NCBI GenBank assembly: GCA_934351255.1
Contig: CAKRJH010000008.1
Coordinates: forward strand, 53,093-117,092
Origin: an uncultured Lachnospiraceae bacterium
Lineage (GTDB): Bacteria; Bacillota; Clostridia; Lachnospirales; Lachnospiraceae
Length of the DNA: 64,000 nucleotides
Direction of reading: 5' to 3'
Both the position numbers and the translations under genes were made by a program. Each line of letters starts with the position of its first letter. Positions within the stretch are counted from its first letter, which is position 1. Under the pieces are notes generated by a model. It ran no database searches, had not been told where the DNA came from, and was given only the letters and a program-made list of their open reading frames with translations. Below, piece by piece: positions 17,767 to 26,212 of this stretch.

Positions 17767-18801
17767 TTAGGATTTTTCCTTAAAAATATCATCGAGTTCT
17801 TCCATCATGGACTGCAGCGTGGCCACGACCTTATCGTAATCCATCCGCTTTGGTCCGACGATACCGATCTTTCCATAGACCCCCTCATCGATATGATATG
17901 TGGCGGTGACCACGGAACAATCTTTCATCGACTCGACATTGGTCTCATCTCCAATATAAACCTGTATACCGGTTTCCTCCTTGCTGTCCTCATCCCGGGG
18001 ATCAATCAGAGAGTTCAGAAGTTTCTTTTCTTCAAACACCTCCAGAAGATTTGCAGCCTTGGACCGGTCTGCCAGTTCCGGATATTTTAAAATATTCGTA
18101 GTTCCGCTGGTATATACCTGCCCCTCTTCCTGATCGATCAGCGTCTTGCCGATCACCTCCAGAATCGAATCCACCACTGCAGAATGAACATTGACCTGTT
18201 CCTTGATCTGCTGGATCACTGCCAGATTCATCTCCATGACATCCAGGCCATTCAGCGCTGTATTCAATATGAAGTTTAATTTGACGATCTGTTCTTCATC
18301 CAGTGGCTCCGCAATGTTGATCATCTGGTTCTTGACGGTATTGTTATCCAGAACAACCACTGCGAGAAGCTGACACGCTTCCACGGATGTGATCTGAATA
18401 AATTTGACTTTCTTGGATACATACGTCGGTCCTGAGACCATGGATGCGTAGTTGGTGTTGGCTGCCAGAAGTTTTGCCATATGTCGCAGCAGCACATCCA
18501 TCTTTCCGGCCTTGCTTTCCAGCTCCTCCTTCATATTCTGCACTTCCTGCGTCTTCTCATCCATCATGGTATCCACATATAAGCGGTATCCTTTGTCGGA
18601 AGGAATCCTTCCCGCTGAGGTGTGGGGCTGAATGATGTATCCCATCTCCTCCAGATCAGACATCTCATTGCGGATCGTAGCTGAACTCAGATGTAAGTCC
18701 GTATCCTTGGAGATCGTCCGGGAACCTACCGGCTCGCCTGTCTCCAGATACGTGCGGATAATAGCCTGCAATATCTTGAGCTTGCGTTCATCCAGTTCCA
18801 A
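17767..18801 (-). CDS. hrcA: Heat-inducible repressor HrcA
   Basis: Represses heat-shock operons by binding CIRCE and is kept active by GroEL. The 344-residue protein has the N-terminal winged helix (LETGEPVGSRTISKD, LSSATIRNEMSDLEEMGYI, PHTSAGRIPSDKGYR) and the C-terminal dimer/GAF-like domain ending VGPKRMDYDKVVATL. The start is TTG with AAAGGGG upstream. It is first in hrcA-grpE-dnaK-dnaJ and autoregulated through the CIRCE element just upstream. Confidence 0.97.
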   Translation of the reverse strand: MELDERKLKILQAIIRTYLETGEPVGSRTISKDTDLHLSSATIRNEMSDLEEMGYIIQPHTSAGRIPSDKGYRLYVDTMMDEKTQEVQNMKEELESKAGKMDVLLRHMAKLLAANTNYASMVSGPTYVSKKVKFIQITSVEACQLLAVVVLDNNTVKNQMINIAEPLDEEQIVKLNFILNTALNGLDVMEMNLAVIQQIKEQVNVHSAVVDSILEVIGKTLIDQEEGQVYTSGTTNILKYPELADRSKAANLLEVFEEKKLLNSLIDPRDEDSKEETGIQVYIGDETNVESMKDCSVVTATYHIDEGVYGKIGIVGPKRMDYDKVVATLQSMMEELDDIFKEKS

Positions 18802-18825
18802 ACAATCACCCCTTTCTGATTTTTG

Positions 18826-18852
18826 TTAGCACTCTTTAGAGTGGAGTGCTAA
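18826..18852 (-). promoter_or_regulatory. CIRCE operator (HrcA binding site)
   Basis: Perfect inverted repeat TTAGCACTC - 9 bases - GAGTGCTAA, the canonical CIRCE. It sits just after the predicted transcription start and before hrcA. Confidence 0.97.
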
Positions 18853-18863
18853 CATCTATATGT

Positions 18864-18892
18864 AAGATAGCACTTGCCATTTTCTATGTCAA
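18864..18892 (-). promoter_or_regulatory. Sigma-A promoter of the hrcA operon
   Basis: TTGACA (18892-18887), 17 bases, TATCTT (18869-18864) on the minus strand. The start would fall a few bases before CIRCE, so HrcA binding would block it. Confidence 0.8.
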
Positions 18893-18903
18893 GGGATATT
18901 TCT

Positions 18904-18959
18904 AAAAAAAATATAAATTCAAAAAGAAAGCAATCAAATCAAAGATCTGACTGCTTTCT
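18904..18959 (-). terminator. Terminator of the aspS-gatCAB operon
   Basis: A long hairpin on the minus strand with arms starting AGAAAGCAG (18959) and ending TTGCTTTCT (18925). It includes G-U pairs and a short TTT loop, followed by TTTTT and a second T-rich run. It lies about 60 bases past gatB. Confidence 0.8.
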
Positions 18960-19017
18960 CTGTCTACTTCTACTATATTATATTGTATTCCGAACGGATT
19001 ATACGCGGGCGCAACAG

Positions 19018-20454
19018 TTACATCTGCTCTAAGATCTCTGTCAGGATCTGGTTGACCATGGACGGATCGGCTTTGCCCTGCATTGCTTTCATCGTCTGTC
19101 CCACCAGGAATCCGATAGCCTTCTTCTTTCCGCTCTTGTAGTCTTCAACGGATTTTGGATTGTCCGCAACAACTCCTTCAATGACTCCGCGCAGTGCGCC
19201 GTCATCGGATACCGTCTTCATGCCGTGTTCCTCAACGTACGCTGCCGGATCCACATCATGCAGGAAGATCTGTTCAAACACCTCTTTGGCTACCGTACTG
19301 TTGATCTCTTTGGCTTCAGCCATATCGATCAGTGCCGCCAGATGCTCCGGTGAGAATTTCAAATCAGAAGCATCTATCTCATTCTCTTTCATCAGACGCA
19401 TTGTCTCTCCCATCAGCCAGTTGGAAACCTTCTTCGGATTCTTACAGATCCCGGTTGTCACCTCAAACAGATCGGCCAGATGTTTATCACCTGTCAGGAT
19501 ATCCGCATCGTACTCCGGAAGATCAAACTCACGGATATAGCGAGCCATTCTCTCCTCGCGCATCTCCGGCTGTCTGTCACGCACCGTCTGGATCCAATCC
19601 TCATCGATCATAACCGGTACCAGATCCGGATCCGGAAAGTAACGATAATCCTGTGCATCCTCCTTGGAACGCATTGCATAAGAAGATTCTTTGTTATCAT
19701 CCCAGCGTCTGGTCTCCTGGATCACAGACTTGCCTTCCTCCAGAAGTTCGATCTGTCTCTGGGATTCTCCCTCAATCGCATGACTGATCGCCTTGAATGA
19801 GTTCAGGTTCTTCATCTCAGTTCTGGTTCCAAACTCAGCAGCGCCTGCCTCACGCACCGAAATATTGACATCTGCACGCATGGATCCCTCCTGCAGTTTG
19901 CAGTCTGAAGCGCCAAGATACTGGATCGTCATACGCAACTTCTCCAGATAGGCAATGACCTCCTGGGCGGAACGCATATCCGGCTCTGATACGATCTCGA
20001 TCAGAGGGACACCGGAACGGTTGTAATCCACCAGAGAACTTCCGGTCCACTCATCGTGTACCAACTTTCCGGCATCCTCCTCCATATGGATCTCATGAAT
20101 TCCAATAGATTTTTTGCCGGCTGCTGTCTCTATCTCGACGGACCCGTTGCGGCAGATTGGAAGATAAAGCTGTGAGATCTGATAGTTCTGCGGATTATCC
20201 GGATAAAAATAATTCTTGCGGTCAAATTTATTGCAGCGGGTGATCTCGCAGTTCGTCGCCAGACCCACGGCCATCGCGTACTCTACCACCTGCTTATTCA
20301 ATACCGGAAGGGATCCCGGCATACCGGTACATACCGGACAGGTATGTGTATTGGGAGCTCCTCCAAACGCCGTGGTACAGCCGCAGAAGATCTTAGTCTT
20401 CGTCGCAAGCTCCACGTGAACCTCTAATCCAATGACAGTCTCATATTGTTTCAT
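19018..20454 (-). CDS. gatB: Asp-tRNA(Asn)/Glu-tRNA(Gln) amidotransferase subunit B
   Basis: GatB binds the misacylated tRNA and activates Asp or Glu for amidation. The protein is 478 residues from MKQYETVIGLEVHVELAT; the ATG overlaps the gatA stop as TGATG. Zinc cysteines appear in FCGCTTAF and CPVCTGMPG. The C-terminal helical and YqeY-like tail (VGQTMKAMQGKADPSMVN) is intact. It is last in aspS-gatC-gatA-gatB, followed by a strong terminator. Confidence 0.97.
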   Translation of the reverse strand: MKQYETVIGLEVHVELATKTKIFCGCTTAFGGAPNTHTCPVCTGMPGSLPVLNKQVVEYAMAVGLATNCEITRCNKFDRKNYFYPDNPQNYQISQLYLPICRNGSVEIETAAGKKSIGIHEIHMEEDAGKLVHDEWTGSSLVDYNRSGVPLIEIVSEPDMRSAQEVIAYLEKLRMTIQYLGASDCKLQEGSMRADVNISVREAGAAEFGTRTEMKNLNSFKAISHAIEGESQRQIELLEEGKSVIQETRRWDDNKESSYAMRSKEDAQDYRYFPDPDLVPVMIDEDWIQTVRDRQPEMREERMARYIREFDLPEYDADILTGDKHLADLFEVTTGICKNPKKVSNWLMGETMRLMKENEIDASDLKFSPEHLAALIDMAEAKEINSTVAKEVFEQIFLHDVDPAAYVEEHGMKTVSDDGALRGVIEGVVADNPKSVEDYKSGKKKAIGFLVGQTMKAMQGKADPSMVNQILTEILEQM

Positions 20455-21908
20455 CAGTCCTGTACCCCCTTCCACTCTCTGGTCTTCTCATAGGCATATG
20501 CAGCCTGAATGATCTTCTTTTCCCGGAAACAATCTCCAATTAACTGCAGACCGATCGGCAGACCCTTGGAGTCCACTCCACATGGCAGGCTGATTCCCGG
20601 CAGACCGGCCAGGTTGACAGATACCGTATAGATGTCTCCAAGATACATTTTCAGAGGATCCGACAGACTGCTTCCGATCCTCGGTGCTGTGGTCGGCACT
20701 GCAGGTCCGAGGATGACATCATATTTTTCAAATGCCTGGTCAAATGCCTGCTTGATCAATGCCTTGGTGCGCAGTGCCTTCAGATAGTAGGCATCATAGT
20801 AACCAGAGCTCAGCACGAAGGACCCCAGCATGATACGGCGTTTCACCTCCGGTCCAAATCCCTCGGAACGACTCTTTTTGTACATATTATGAAGTCCCTC
20901 ATACTCGCTGGTGCGGTATCCGTATTTTACACCGTCAAAACGCTCCAGATTGGAACTCGCCTCGGCACAGGCGATAACATAATATGCTGGAATCGCATAG
21001 TCCACCAGGCTCAGGGTAAATTCCTCCACGATCGCACCTTTGTCACGCAGGGCATCAGCCGCCGCAAGGACTGCATCTTTGACTTCCGGATCCAGACCTT
21101 CCCCCAGGTAATCCTTCGGGATACCGATCCGCATCCCCTTGACATCATCCACCAGGGCAGCCGTAAAATCCGTATCCTCTCTGGCGATGGATGTTGAATC
21201 CTTGCTGTCATGCGAAGCCAGCACCTCGAGGATCGTGGCACAGTCTGTCACATCCTTTGCCACCGGTCCGATCTGATCCAGAGAAGATCCGTAAGCAATC
21301 AGTCCGTATCGTGACACTGTACCATAGGTCGGCTTGATGCCGGTCACGCCACAGAATGAACTTGGCTGACGGATCGATCCACCGGTATCGGATCCCAGAG
21401 CATAGAAACATTCCCCGGCAGCTACAGCTGCGCAGGATCCACCGGAAGAACCTCCCGGTACATGTTCTGTATTCCATGGGTTGCGGGTCACTCCGTATGC
21501 AGATGTCTCCGTCGTGCTTCCCATCGCAAACTCATCCATATTCGTCTTGCCCAGGATCACCGCACCGGCCTCCTCGAGATTGGTCACAGCCTGTGCGCTG
21601 AAAGTCGGCACAAAATTGTTCAGAATGTGGGAACTGCAGGTCGTGAGCAATCCCTTGGTGCACATATTGTCCTTAACGGCAACCGGCACACCGGCCAGAG
21701 GGCCTGTCAGCTCGCCGGCATCGATCTTTTTCTGGATCTCTTCGGCTTGTCTGCGCGCTCCCTCCTCATCCACTGTCACAAAACTGTGAATGGTATCTTC
21801 CTTGTCACGGATTGCCTGAAGCGCGGCTTCTGTGGCTTCAAGTACCGTGATCTCTTTGTCTTTTATCTTTTTACCAAGCTCTACCGCGGTAAGATTCATG
21901 ATCGACAT
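20454..21908 (-). CDS. gatA: Asp-tRNA(Asn)/Glu-tRNA(Gln) amidotransferase subunit A
   Basis: Amidase subunit releasing ammonia from glutamine. The 484-residue protein has the amidase-signature Ser-cisSer-Lys triad: Lys in VAVKDNMCTKG, the glycine/serine stretch PGGSSGGSCAAVAAG and the ALGSDTGGSIRQPSSFCG loop. GGAGGAATACC precedes the ATG. It lies 21 bases after gatC and overlaps gatB by one base. All key residues are present. Confidence 0.97.
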   Translation of the reverse strand: MSIMNLTAVELGKKIKDKEITVLEATEAALQAIRDKEDTIHSFVTVDEEGARRQAEEIQKKIDAGELTGPLAGVPVAVKDNMCTKGLLTTCSSHILNNFVPTFSAQAVTNLEEAGAVILGKTNMDEFAMGSTTETSAYGVTRNPWNTEHVPGGSSGGSCAAVAAGECFYALGSDTGGSIRQPSSFCGVTGIKPTYGTVSRYGLIAYGSSLDQIGPVAKDVTDCATILEVLASHDSKDSTSIAREDTDFTAALVDDVKGMRIGIPKDYLGEGLDPEVKDAVLAAADALRDKGAIVEEFTLSLVDYAIPAYYVIACAEASSNLERFDGVKYGYRTSEYEGLHNMYKKSRSEGFGPEVKRRIMLGSFVLSSGYYDAYYLKALRTKALIKQAFDQAFEKYDVILGPAVPTTAPRIGSSLSDPLKMYLGDIYTVSVNLAGLPGISLPCGVDSKGLPIGLQLIGDCFREKKIIQAAYAYEKTREWKGVQD

Positions 21909-21929
21909 GGTATTCCTCCTCTACATTCT

Positions 21930-22220
21930 CTATACAGTCTTCGGTACCAGGAAGCAGTTTTCTTTCTGCTCCGGTGCATTGGCCAATGCATCTTCATGGC
22001 CGTCTCCATTGGTCACCACATCTTCACGGAATACGTTGTGTACCGGAAAGACATGTGACATTGGTTCCACCGAACCGGTATCCAGCTCATTTAACTTGTC
22101 AATATAATCCAACATCTGTTCCATATCTTTCTTGGCTGCCTGCGACTCCTCCGGAGTCAGCTCCAGCTTTGCAAGAATTCCTACATACTCCATGGTTTCG
22201 TCTGAAATATAATTTGCCAT
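21930..22220 (-). CDS. gatC: Asp-tRNA(Asn)/Glu-tRNA(Gln) amidotransferase subunit C
   Basis: Small GatC that wraps between GatA and GatB and stabilises the complex. The 96-residue protein shows the family pattern: helices with YVGILAKLELTPEE, then KLNELDTGSVEPMSHVFP and NVFREDVV. GGAGGAAAAACA precedes the ATG. It is 17 bases after aspS, which supports coupled synthesis of a transamidosome. Confidence 0.96.
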   Translation of the reverse strand: MANYISDETMEYVGILAKLELTPEESQAAKKDMEQMLDYIDKLNELDTGSVEPMSHVFPVHNVFREDVVTNGDGHEDALANAPEQKENCFLVPKTV

Positions 22221-22237
22221 TGTTTTTCCTCCACTGA

Positions 22238-23569
22238 TTATGGTTCCAGTCTGCTCATGTCTCTTGGGAACATGGTCGTCTCACGGACATTATCCTCCCC
22301 GAGCAGCTGCATCGTCAAGCGCTCCATGCCGATTCCCAGACCACCGTGTGGCGGCATACCACAGGCAAATGCCTCGAGGTACTGCTCCATCCCCTCGGAG
22401 GTCATGCCACGGCTCGCCATCTTCTCCAGAAGTGCTCCGGCATCGTGGATTCTCTGTCCTCCGGTCGTGATCTCCAATCCATGGAACAAAAGATCAAAGC
22501 TCAGGGTAAAAGTTGGATCCTGCGGATCATCCATCGCATAGAACGGACGCTTTTTAGATGGATAATGTGTCACAAACACAAAATCTGCATCGTATTCTTC
22601 CTTGTAATACTGTCCGATCAGGTGCTCCTCCTCCGGTTCCAGATCATAAGGGTTTCTGATCTGACGGTGATATTTTTCGGCAACCTGTTGCTTGGCCACG
22701 TCAAACCGGACACATGGGATCTGATCAACCTTTGGAAGTGTGACATTCAGGATCTTAAGTTCCTTTGCATAGTCCTTCTGCAACAGTTCCATGGCATACT
22801 GTAAAAATCCGGTCTCCATAGCCATGATATCCTCAAAGCCGTCAATGTATCCCATCTCAAAATCCAGACTGGTATACTCATTCAAATGTCTCTTGGTGTT
22901 ATGCTTCTCGGCACGGAACACCGGCGCAGTCTCAAACACTCTGTCAAATACCCCCACCATCATCTGCTTGTAGAACTGCGGACTCTGCTGCAAGATGGCC
23001 GGACGGTGAAAATATTCCAGCTTAAACAGGTTGGCACCACCCTCGGCACTCTTGGCTCCAAGTTTTGGTGTATGGATCTCGGTAAATCCCTGACTATACA
23101 GAAAATCACGGAACCCTCTGACCAGGCCCTCCTGGATACGGAACTTTGCACGTTCTCTGACATTTCGCAGTGAGATAGACCGGTTGTTTAACTTGGCCTC
23201 CAGAGAAGTATTTAACTTCCATTTGGAGATGGCCAGTGGCATCTGTCTGGTAGGTTTTGACAGGATCTTAATGGAGGTCATGCGGATCTCAATGCCCTGT
23301 GGCGCACGCTCCTCGCGTCGTACCACACCCTCCACTTCTACGGTCGCTGCCTCCGGCAGATCCTTCAGATCAAAACCACTGACACCTTCCTCGTATACGC
23401 ATTGTAACAATCCCTCAGCCTTGCGAAGCACCACAAATGCAACCTCGCCCATATCACGGATCGTATGTACAGCACCATCTACCTTTACGGTCTGTCCAAT
23501 GCACTCTTCCTGCAACAGTTCTGATAATTCCTTGGTTTCTTTTTCTTTTACTCCAGTCAAAAATTCCAT
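22238..23569 (-). CDS. aspS: Archaeal-type aspartyl-tRNA synthetase, probably non-discriminating (Asp-tRNA(Asn))
   Basis: Charges tRNA(Asp) and probably tRNA(Asn) with Asp; GatCAB then converts Asp-tRNA(Asn) to Asn-tRNA(Asn). The protein is 443 residues from MEFLTGVKEKETKEL, with AAAGGACTTGTT before the ATG; an upstream in-frame extension would run back through the T-box leader. Length and order (OB-fold, then class II core with FTEIHTPKLGAKSAEGGANLF, FRAEKHNTKRHLNEYTSLD and GGLGIGMERLTMQLLG) match the short archaeal/AspRS2 type, not the ~590-residue bacterial one with a GAD insert. Non-discrimination is inferred from this type and from linkage to gatCAB. Confidence 0.93.
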   Translation of the reverse strand: MEFLTGVKEKETKELSELLQEECIGQTVKVDGAVHTIRDMGEVAFVVLRKAEGLLQCVYEEGVSGFDLKDLPEAATVEVEGVVRREERAPQGIEIRMTSIKILSKPTRQMPLAISKWKLNTSLEAKLNNRSISLRNVRERAKFRIQEGLVRGFRDFLYSQGFTEIHTPKLGAKSAEGGANLFKLEYFHRPAILQQSPQFYKQMMVGVFDRVFETAPVFRAEKHNTKRHLNEYTSLDFEMGYIDGFEDIMAMETGFLQYAMELLQKDYAKELKILNVTLPKVDQIPCVRFDVAKQQVAEKYHRQIRNPYDLEPEEEHLIGQYYKEEYDADFVFVTHYPSKKRPFYAMDDPQDPTFTLSFDLLFHGLEITTGGQRIHDAGALLEKMASRGMTSEGMEQYLEAFACGMPPHGGLGIGMERLTMQLLGEDNVRETTMFPRDMSRLEP

Positions 23570-23673
23570 AACAAGTCCTTTCCGCTGCCTCAGGCAGCCC
23601 ATCCATTTTCCATGACGTGCTGTGCCGACATCCTGGATGTACCGAGTTGTATACATGTATACCGAAAACGAGT

Positions 23674-23707
23674 AAAAAAAATACCCGAGAGATCGAAATC
23701 TCTCGGG
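23674..23707 (-). terminator. T-box-controlled intrinsic terminator before aspS
   Basis: A 10-bp stem (CCCGAGAGAT with ATCTCTCGGG) around a TCG-rich tetraloop, followed by TATTTTTTTT on the minus strand. It directly follows the T-box antiterminator sequence and is the off-state structure. Confidence 0.92.
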
Positions 23708-23925
23708 ACGAATAATCAAATATCCGCGGTACCACCCGCTATTTACACGAATCGTGTACAACTCACACACATAACGCTGTGTCCTGCGCATGACCCTACT
23801 GCCTTTCAGATCACGGGCTCCAGAGTGTTCCTCCCATGGGCTTCTATCCATCAGACGCTTTCAGTCGGTGACGTCTGTCCCTGTCGTACAATACAGTGAC
23901 CATGTTCAGTCTCTTTCTTCGCTTT
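23684..23925 (-). promoter_or_regulatory. T-box riboswitch leader of aspS-gatCAB, specifier GAAC (Glu/Asn)
   Basis: The minus strand has the T-box sequence GGGTGGTACCGCG (23737-23725) just before a terminator. In Stem I, AGAG (23914-23911) can pair with CTCT (23825-23822), and CATGG (23904-23900) with CCATG (23839-23835). The internal loop between them reads GGAGGAACA on the 3' side. AAC followed by A and CT fits the usual specifier position (Asn), and GAA (Glu) overlaps it by a one-base shift (23830-23827). A Clostridium acetobutylicum transamidation operon is known to have such a two-codon T-box. The call as a T-box is firm; the codon reading is by eye. Confidence 0.9.
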
Positions 23926-23935
23926 TGCTGAGGCA

Positions 23936-23964
23936 AGGATAACATACCTTACATCATTTTGCAA
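23936..23964 (-). promoter_or_regulatory. Promoter of the aspS T-box operon
   Basis: TTGCAA (23964-23959), 17 bases, TATCCT (23941-23936) with a TG one base before the -10 (extended -10). It starts right before the T-box Stem I and just after the DUF1002 gene stop. Confidence 0.65.
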
Positions 23965-23970
23965 GCCCTT

Positions 23971-24912
23971 TTACGAAAATAATTTCTTAAAAAAGTCGGA
24001 AATGGCTTTGAAAATTCTGCCAAAGATGCCACCGGCTTCCTTTGCGATCGCATCCGTATCCACATTTTTGAAATCAAATCCGGAGTCCTTCAGCTTCTGA
24101 TACAGGTCCTTTGCCTGCTCCTTGAGGGCATCGACATCGATATCCTGCTTGGAGATCTTAACCATCAGATCCGTGAGCTGATCTTTCTGTGCCTGGGTCA
24201 GACTCACATCCAGCTTCTGGGAGCATTCCTCGATGGTATTGACAATATCATCCCGACTGGTCTGTCCATCCGAGAAGATCTCCTGCTTCACGGCAGCCAC
24301 AAGCTGCTCTACTTTTTCGGAATCGCCGACACTCTCTGCGATCTCCGCGGTTGTCACCAGCTCATCAGTCGCAGCGTCCCTGGTATCCTCCGAAATATCC
24401 TGTCCGGTCATGGCCGAATAGGCCTTCATGGCACCCACCAGTGCCGATGTTCCGGAAATCGTAAACGGAGCTACCACCTTGACATCCGCATCCTGCAGTC
24501 CCGCTGTGAGCAGGGCATTGCAGTACATGCCAGAGGTACAGTAATTGATATTCTGTGTCGTCACATGAATGCCGGTGCCGGACTCTGTCTTGACCACCAT
24601 CACGGAGGAAAGTGCTCTGGTTCCGATCACATTGGAAGCGATATAGTCTCCCAGATAATCATGCTCCTCCTGATTCGTGACCTCCACGGTCTTATAGTTC
24701 GCCAGATCCGCCTCGGTAATGCCAAATCCTGCCAGTACCGTGGCTTTTTCGCTGCTTTTCAGATTCTGCCCAAATGCGATATACGGCTGGTAATTCGTGT
24801 CCTCATTCACAACCGCCTCATCGGCACTTGCCGCTTGGCATGGCACGATAAGCAGTGCACATACCAGAATCAGGCTGATCAGTCTGCCCACAGTTTTCTT
24901 CATAATCATCAA
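23971..24912 (-). CDS. Secreted DUF1002 family protein (YpuA-like)
   Basis: Function unknown. The 313-residue protein has a signal peptide (KKTVGRLISLILVCALLIV, cleavage near QAASADE). The DUF1002 core follows (YIASNVIGTRALSSVMV, GIHVTTQNINYCTSGMYCNALLTAG, PFTISGTSALVGAMKAY). An amphipathic C-terminal region ends FGRIFKAISDFFKKLFS and may contact membrane. Its ATG overlaps the dapL stop by 4 bases (ATGA), so it is translationally coupled to lysine/diaminopimelate synthesis. This could hint at a cell-wall role, but that is only context. A start at the third ATG (MKKTVG) is equally possible. Confidence 0.88.
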   Translation of the reverse strand: MMIMKKTVGRLISLILVCALLIVPCQAASADEAVVNEDTNYQPYIAFGQNLKSSEKATVLAGFGITEADLANYKTVEVTNQEEHDYLGDYIASNVIGTRALSSVMVVKTESGTGIHVTTQNINYCTSGMYCNALLTAGLQDADVKVVAPFTISGTSALVGAMKAYSAMTGQDISEDTRDAATDELVTTAEIAESVGDSEKVEQLVAAVKQEIFSDGQTSRDDIVNTIEECSQKLDVSLTQAQKDQLTDLMVKISKQDIDVDALKEQAKDLYQKLKDSGFDFKNVDTDAIAKEAGGIFGRIFKAISDFFKKLFS

Positions 24913-26132
24913 ACCAACTTTCCACTTGCAATACGCTCCATGGCGCGCTTGGTGTTCTCCAGACTGCCAAAGGCTGTCAGACGGAAATATCCCTCTCCGC
25001 TTGGTCCGAATCCGGAACCTGGAGTACCTACAATGTTCAACTCATTTAACAGATAGTCAAAGAACTCCCAGGATGTCATCTTGTCCGGTGTCTTCAGCCA
25101 GATATAAGGTGCATCCTTCCCGCCAAACACTTCATATCCCGCATCGGTCAGTCCCTCGCGGATCAGTTTGGCATTGTTCATGTAATATGCGATCTGCTCG
25201 TTTGTCTGCTTCTGTCCTTCCGGAGTATACACAGCAGCTCCGGCTCTCTGGATAATATATGGAGCACCGTTAAACTTGGTTCCGTGACGGCGTGCCCAGA
25301 GGCTGTGAAGTGTGGTCTCTCCGCATTTTAATTCCTTCGGGATCACCGTAAAGCCCAGACGTGTCCCGGTAAATCCGGCATTTTTGGAGAAACTGCGAAG
25401 CTCGATAGCGCATGCGCGTGCTCCCTCACACTCATAAATACTGTGCGGAACATTCTCAGTAGAAATATATGCTTCATATGCTGCATCATAGATGATCACA
25501 GCACCGACCTTGAGGGCATAATCAACCCATACCTGAAGCTGGTCTTTGGTCAATGTCGTACCGGTCGGGTTGTTCGGGAAACACAGATAGATAATGTCCG
25601 GTGTCTCTTTGGGAAGCTCCGGCACAAAGTTATTTTCCTTGGTGCATGGCATATAGATCACGTCGGACCACTTCTCTGTCGCAGGATCATATACACCGGT
25701 TCTTCCTGCCATCGCATTGGTATCAACATACACAGGATAAACCGGGTCCTGTACCGCGATCTTATTGTCCTGCGCGAAGATATCACCGATATTGCCGGAA
25801 TCGCTCTTGGCACCGTCGCTGACAAAGATCTCATCTGCCTCAATCTGGCATCCTCTGTCCTGATAATCCTGCTTGGCGATCGCCTCGCGCAGGAACGCAT
25901 AGCCGAGATCCGGCGCATATCCCTTGAAGGTCTCCTTCTTGGACATCTCGTCAACAGAGGCATGTAATGTATCGATCACAGTCTCGCAAAGCGGCAATGT
26001 AACATCGCCGATTCCCAGACGGATGATCTCACGGTCCGGGTTTGCCTGTGCATAAGCATTTACTTTTTTGGCAATTGTTGAAAACAGATAACTGCCAGGT
26101 AATTTCAGATAATTTTCGTTGATCTTAAACAT
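24909..26132 (-). CDS. dapL: LL-diaminopimelate aminotransferase
   Basis: PLP enzyme that makes LL-diaminopimelate directly from tetrahydrodipicolinate, bypassing the succinylase and acetylase routes, for lysine and peptidoglycan. The 407-residue protein starts MFKINENYLKLPGSYLF. It has the DapL stretch RLGIGDVTLPL, the YLCFPNNPTGT loop, the Asp-Tyr of VIIYDAAYEAY, and the PLP lysine in ELRSFSKNAGFTG. AAAGGAG precedes the ATG. Its own promoter lies in the gap upstream. Confidence 0.97.
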   Translation of the reverse strand: MFKINENYLKLPGSYLFSTIAKKVNAYAQANPDREIIRLGIGDVTLPLCETVIDTLHASVDEMSKKETFKGYAPDLGYAFLREAIAKQDYQDRGCQIEADEIFVSDGAKSDSGNIGDIFAQDNKIAVQDPVYPVYVDTNAMAGRTGVYDPATEKWSDVIYMPCTKENNFVPELPKETPDIIYLCFPNNPTGTTLTKDQLQVWVDYALKVGAVIIYDAAYEAYISTENVPHSIYECEGARACAIELRSFSKNAGFTGTRLGFTVIPKELKCGETTLHSLWARRHGTKFNGAPYIIQRAGAAVYTPEGQKQTNEQIAYYMNNAKLIREGLTDAGYEVFGGKDAPYIWLKTPDKMTSWEFFDYLLNELNIVGTPGSGFGPSGEGYFRLTAFGSLENTKRAMERIASGKLV

Positions 26133-26174
26133 AAGAATCTCCTTTCATCGTGTAGCATCATCAAGTCGACTTCA

Positions 26175-26203
26175 ATTTTACACAATCAACGTATGGTTTG
26201 CAA
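26175..26203 (-). promoter_or_regulatory. Promoter of dapL
   Basis: TTGCAA (26203-26198), 17 bases, TAAAAT (26180-26175) on the minus strand, about 43 bases before the dapL ATG. Confidence 0.6.
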
Positions 26204-26212
26204 CTGTATGCT

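Noticed and set aside
23570..23851. Extended N-terminus of AspRS through the leader
   Set aside because: The extra 94 codons coincide with the T-box terminator and antiterminator; the start at 23569 has a ribosome site and matches family length.
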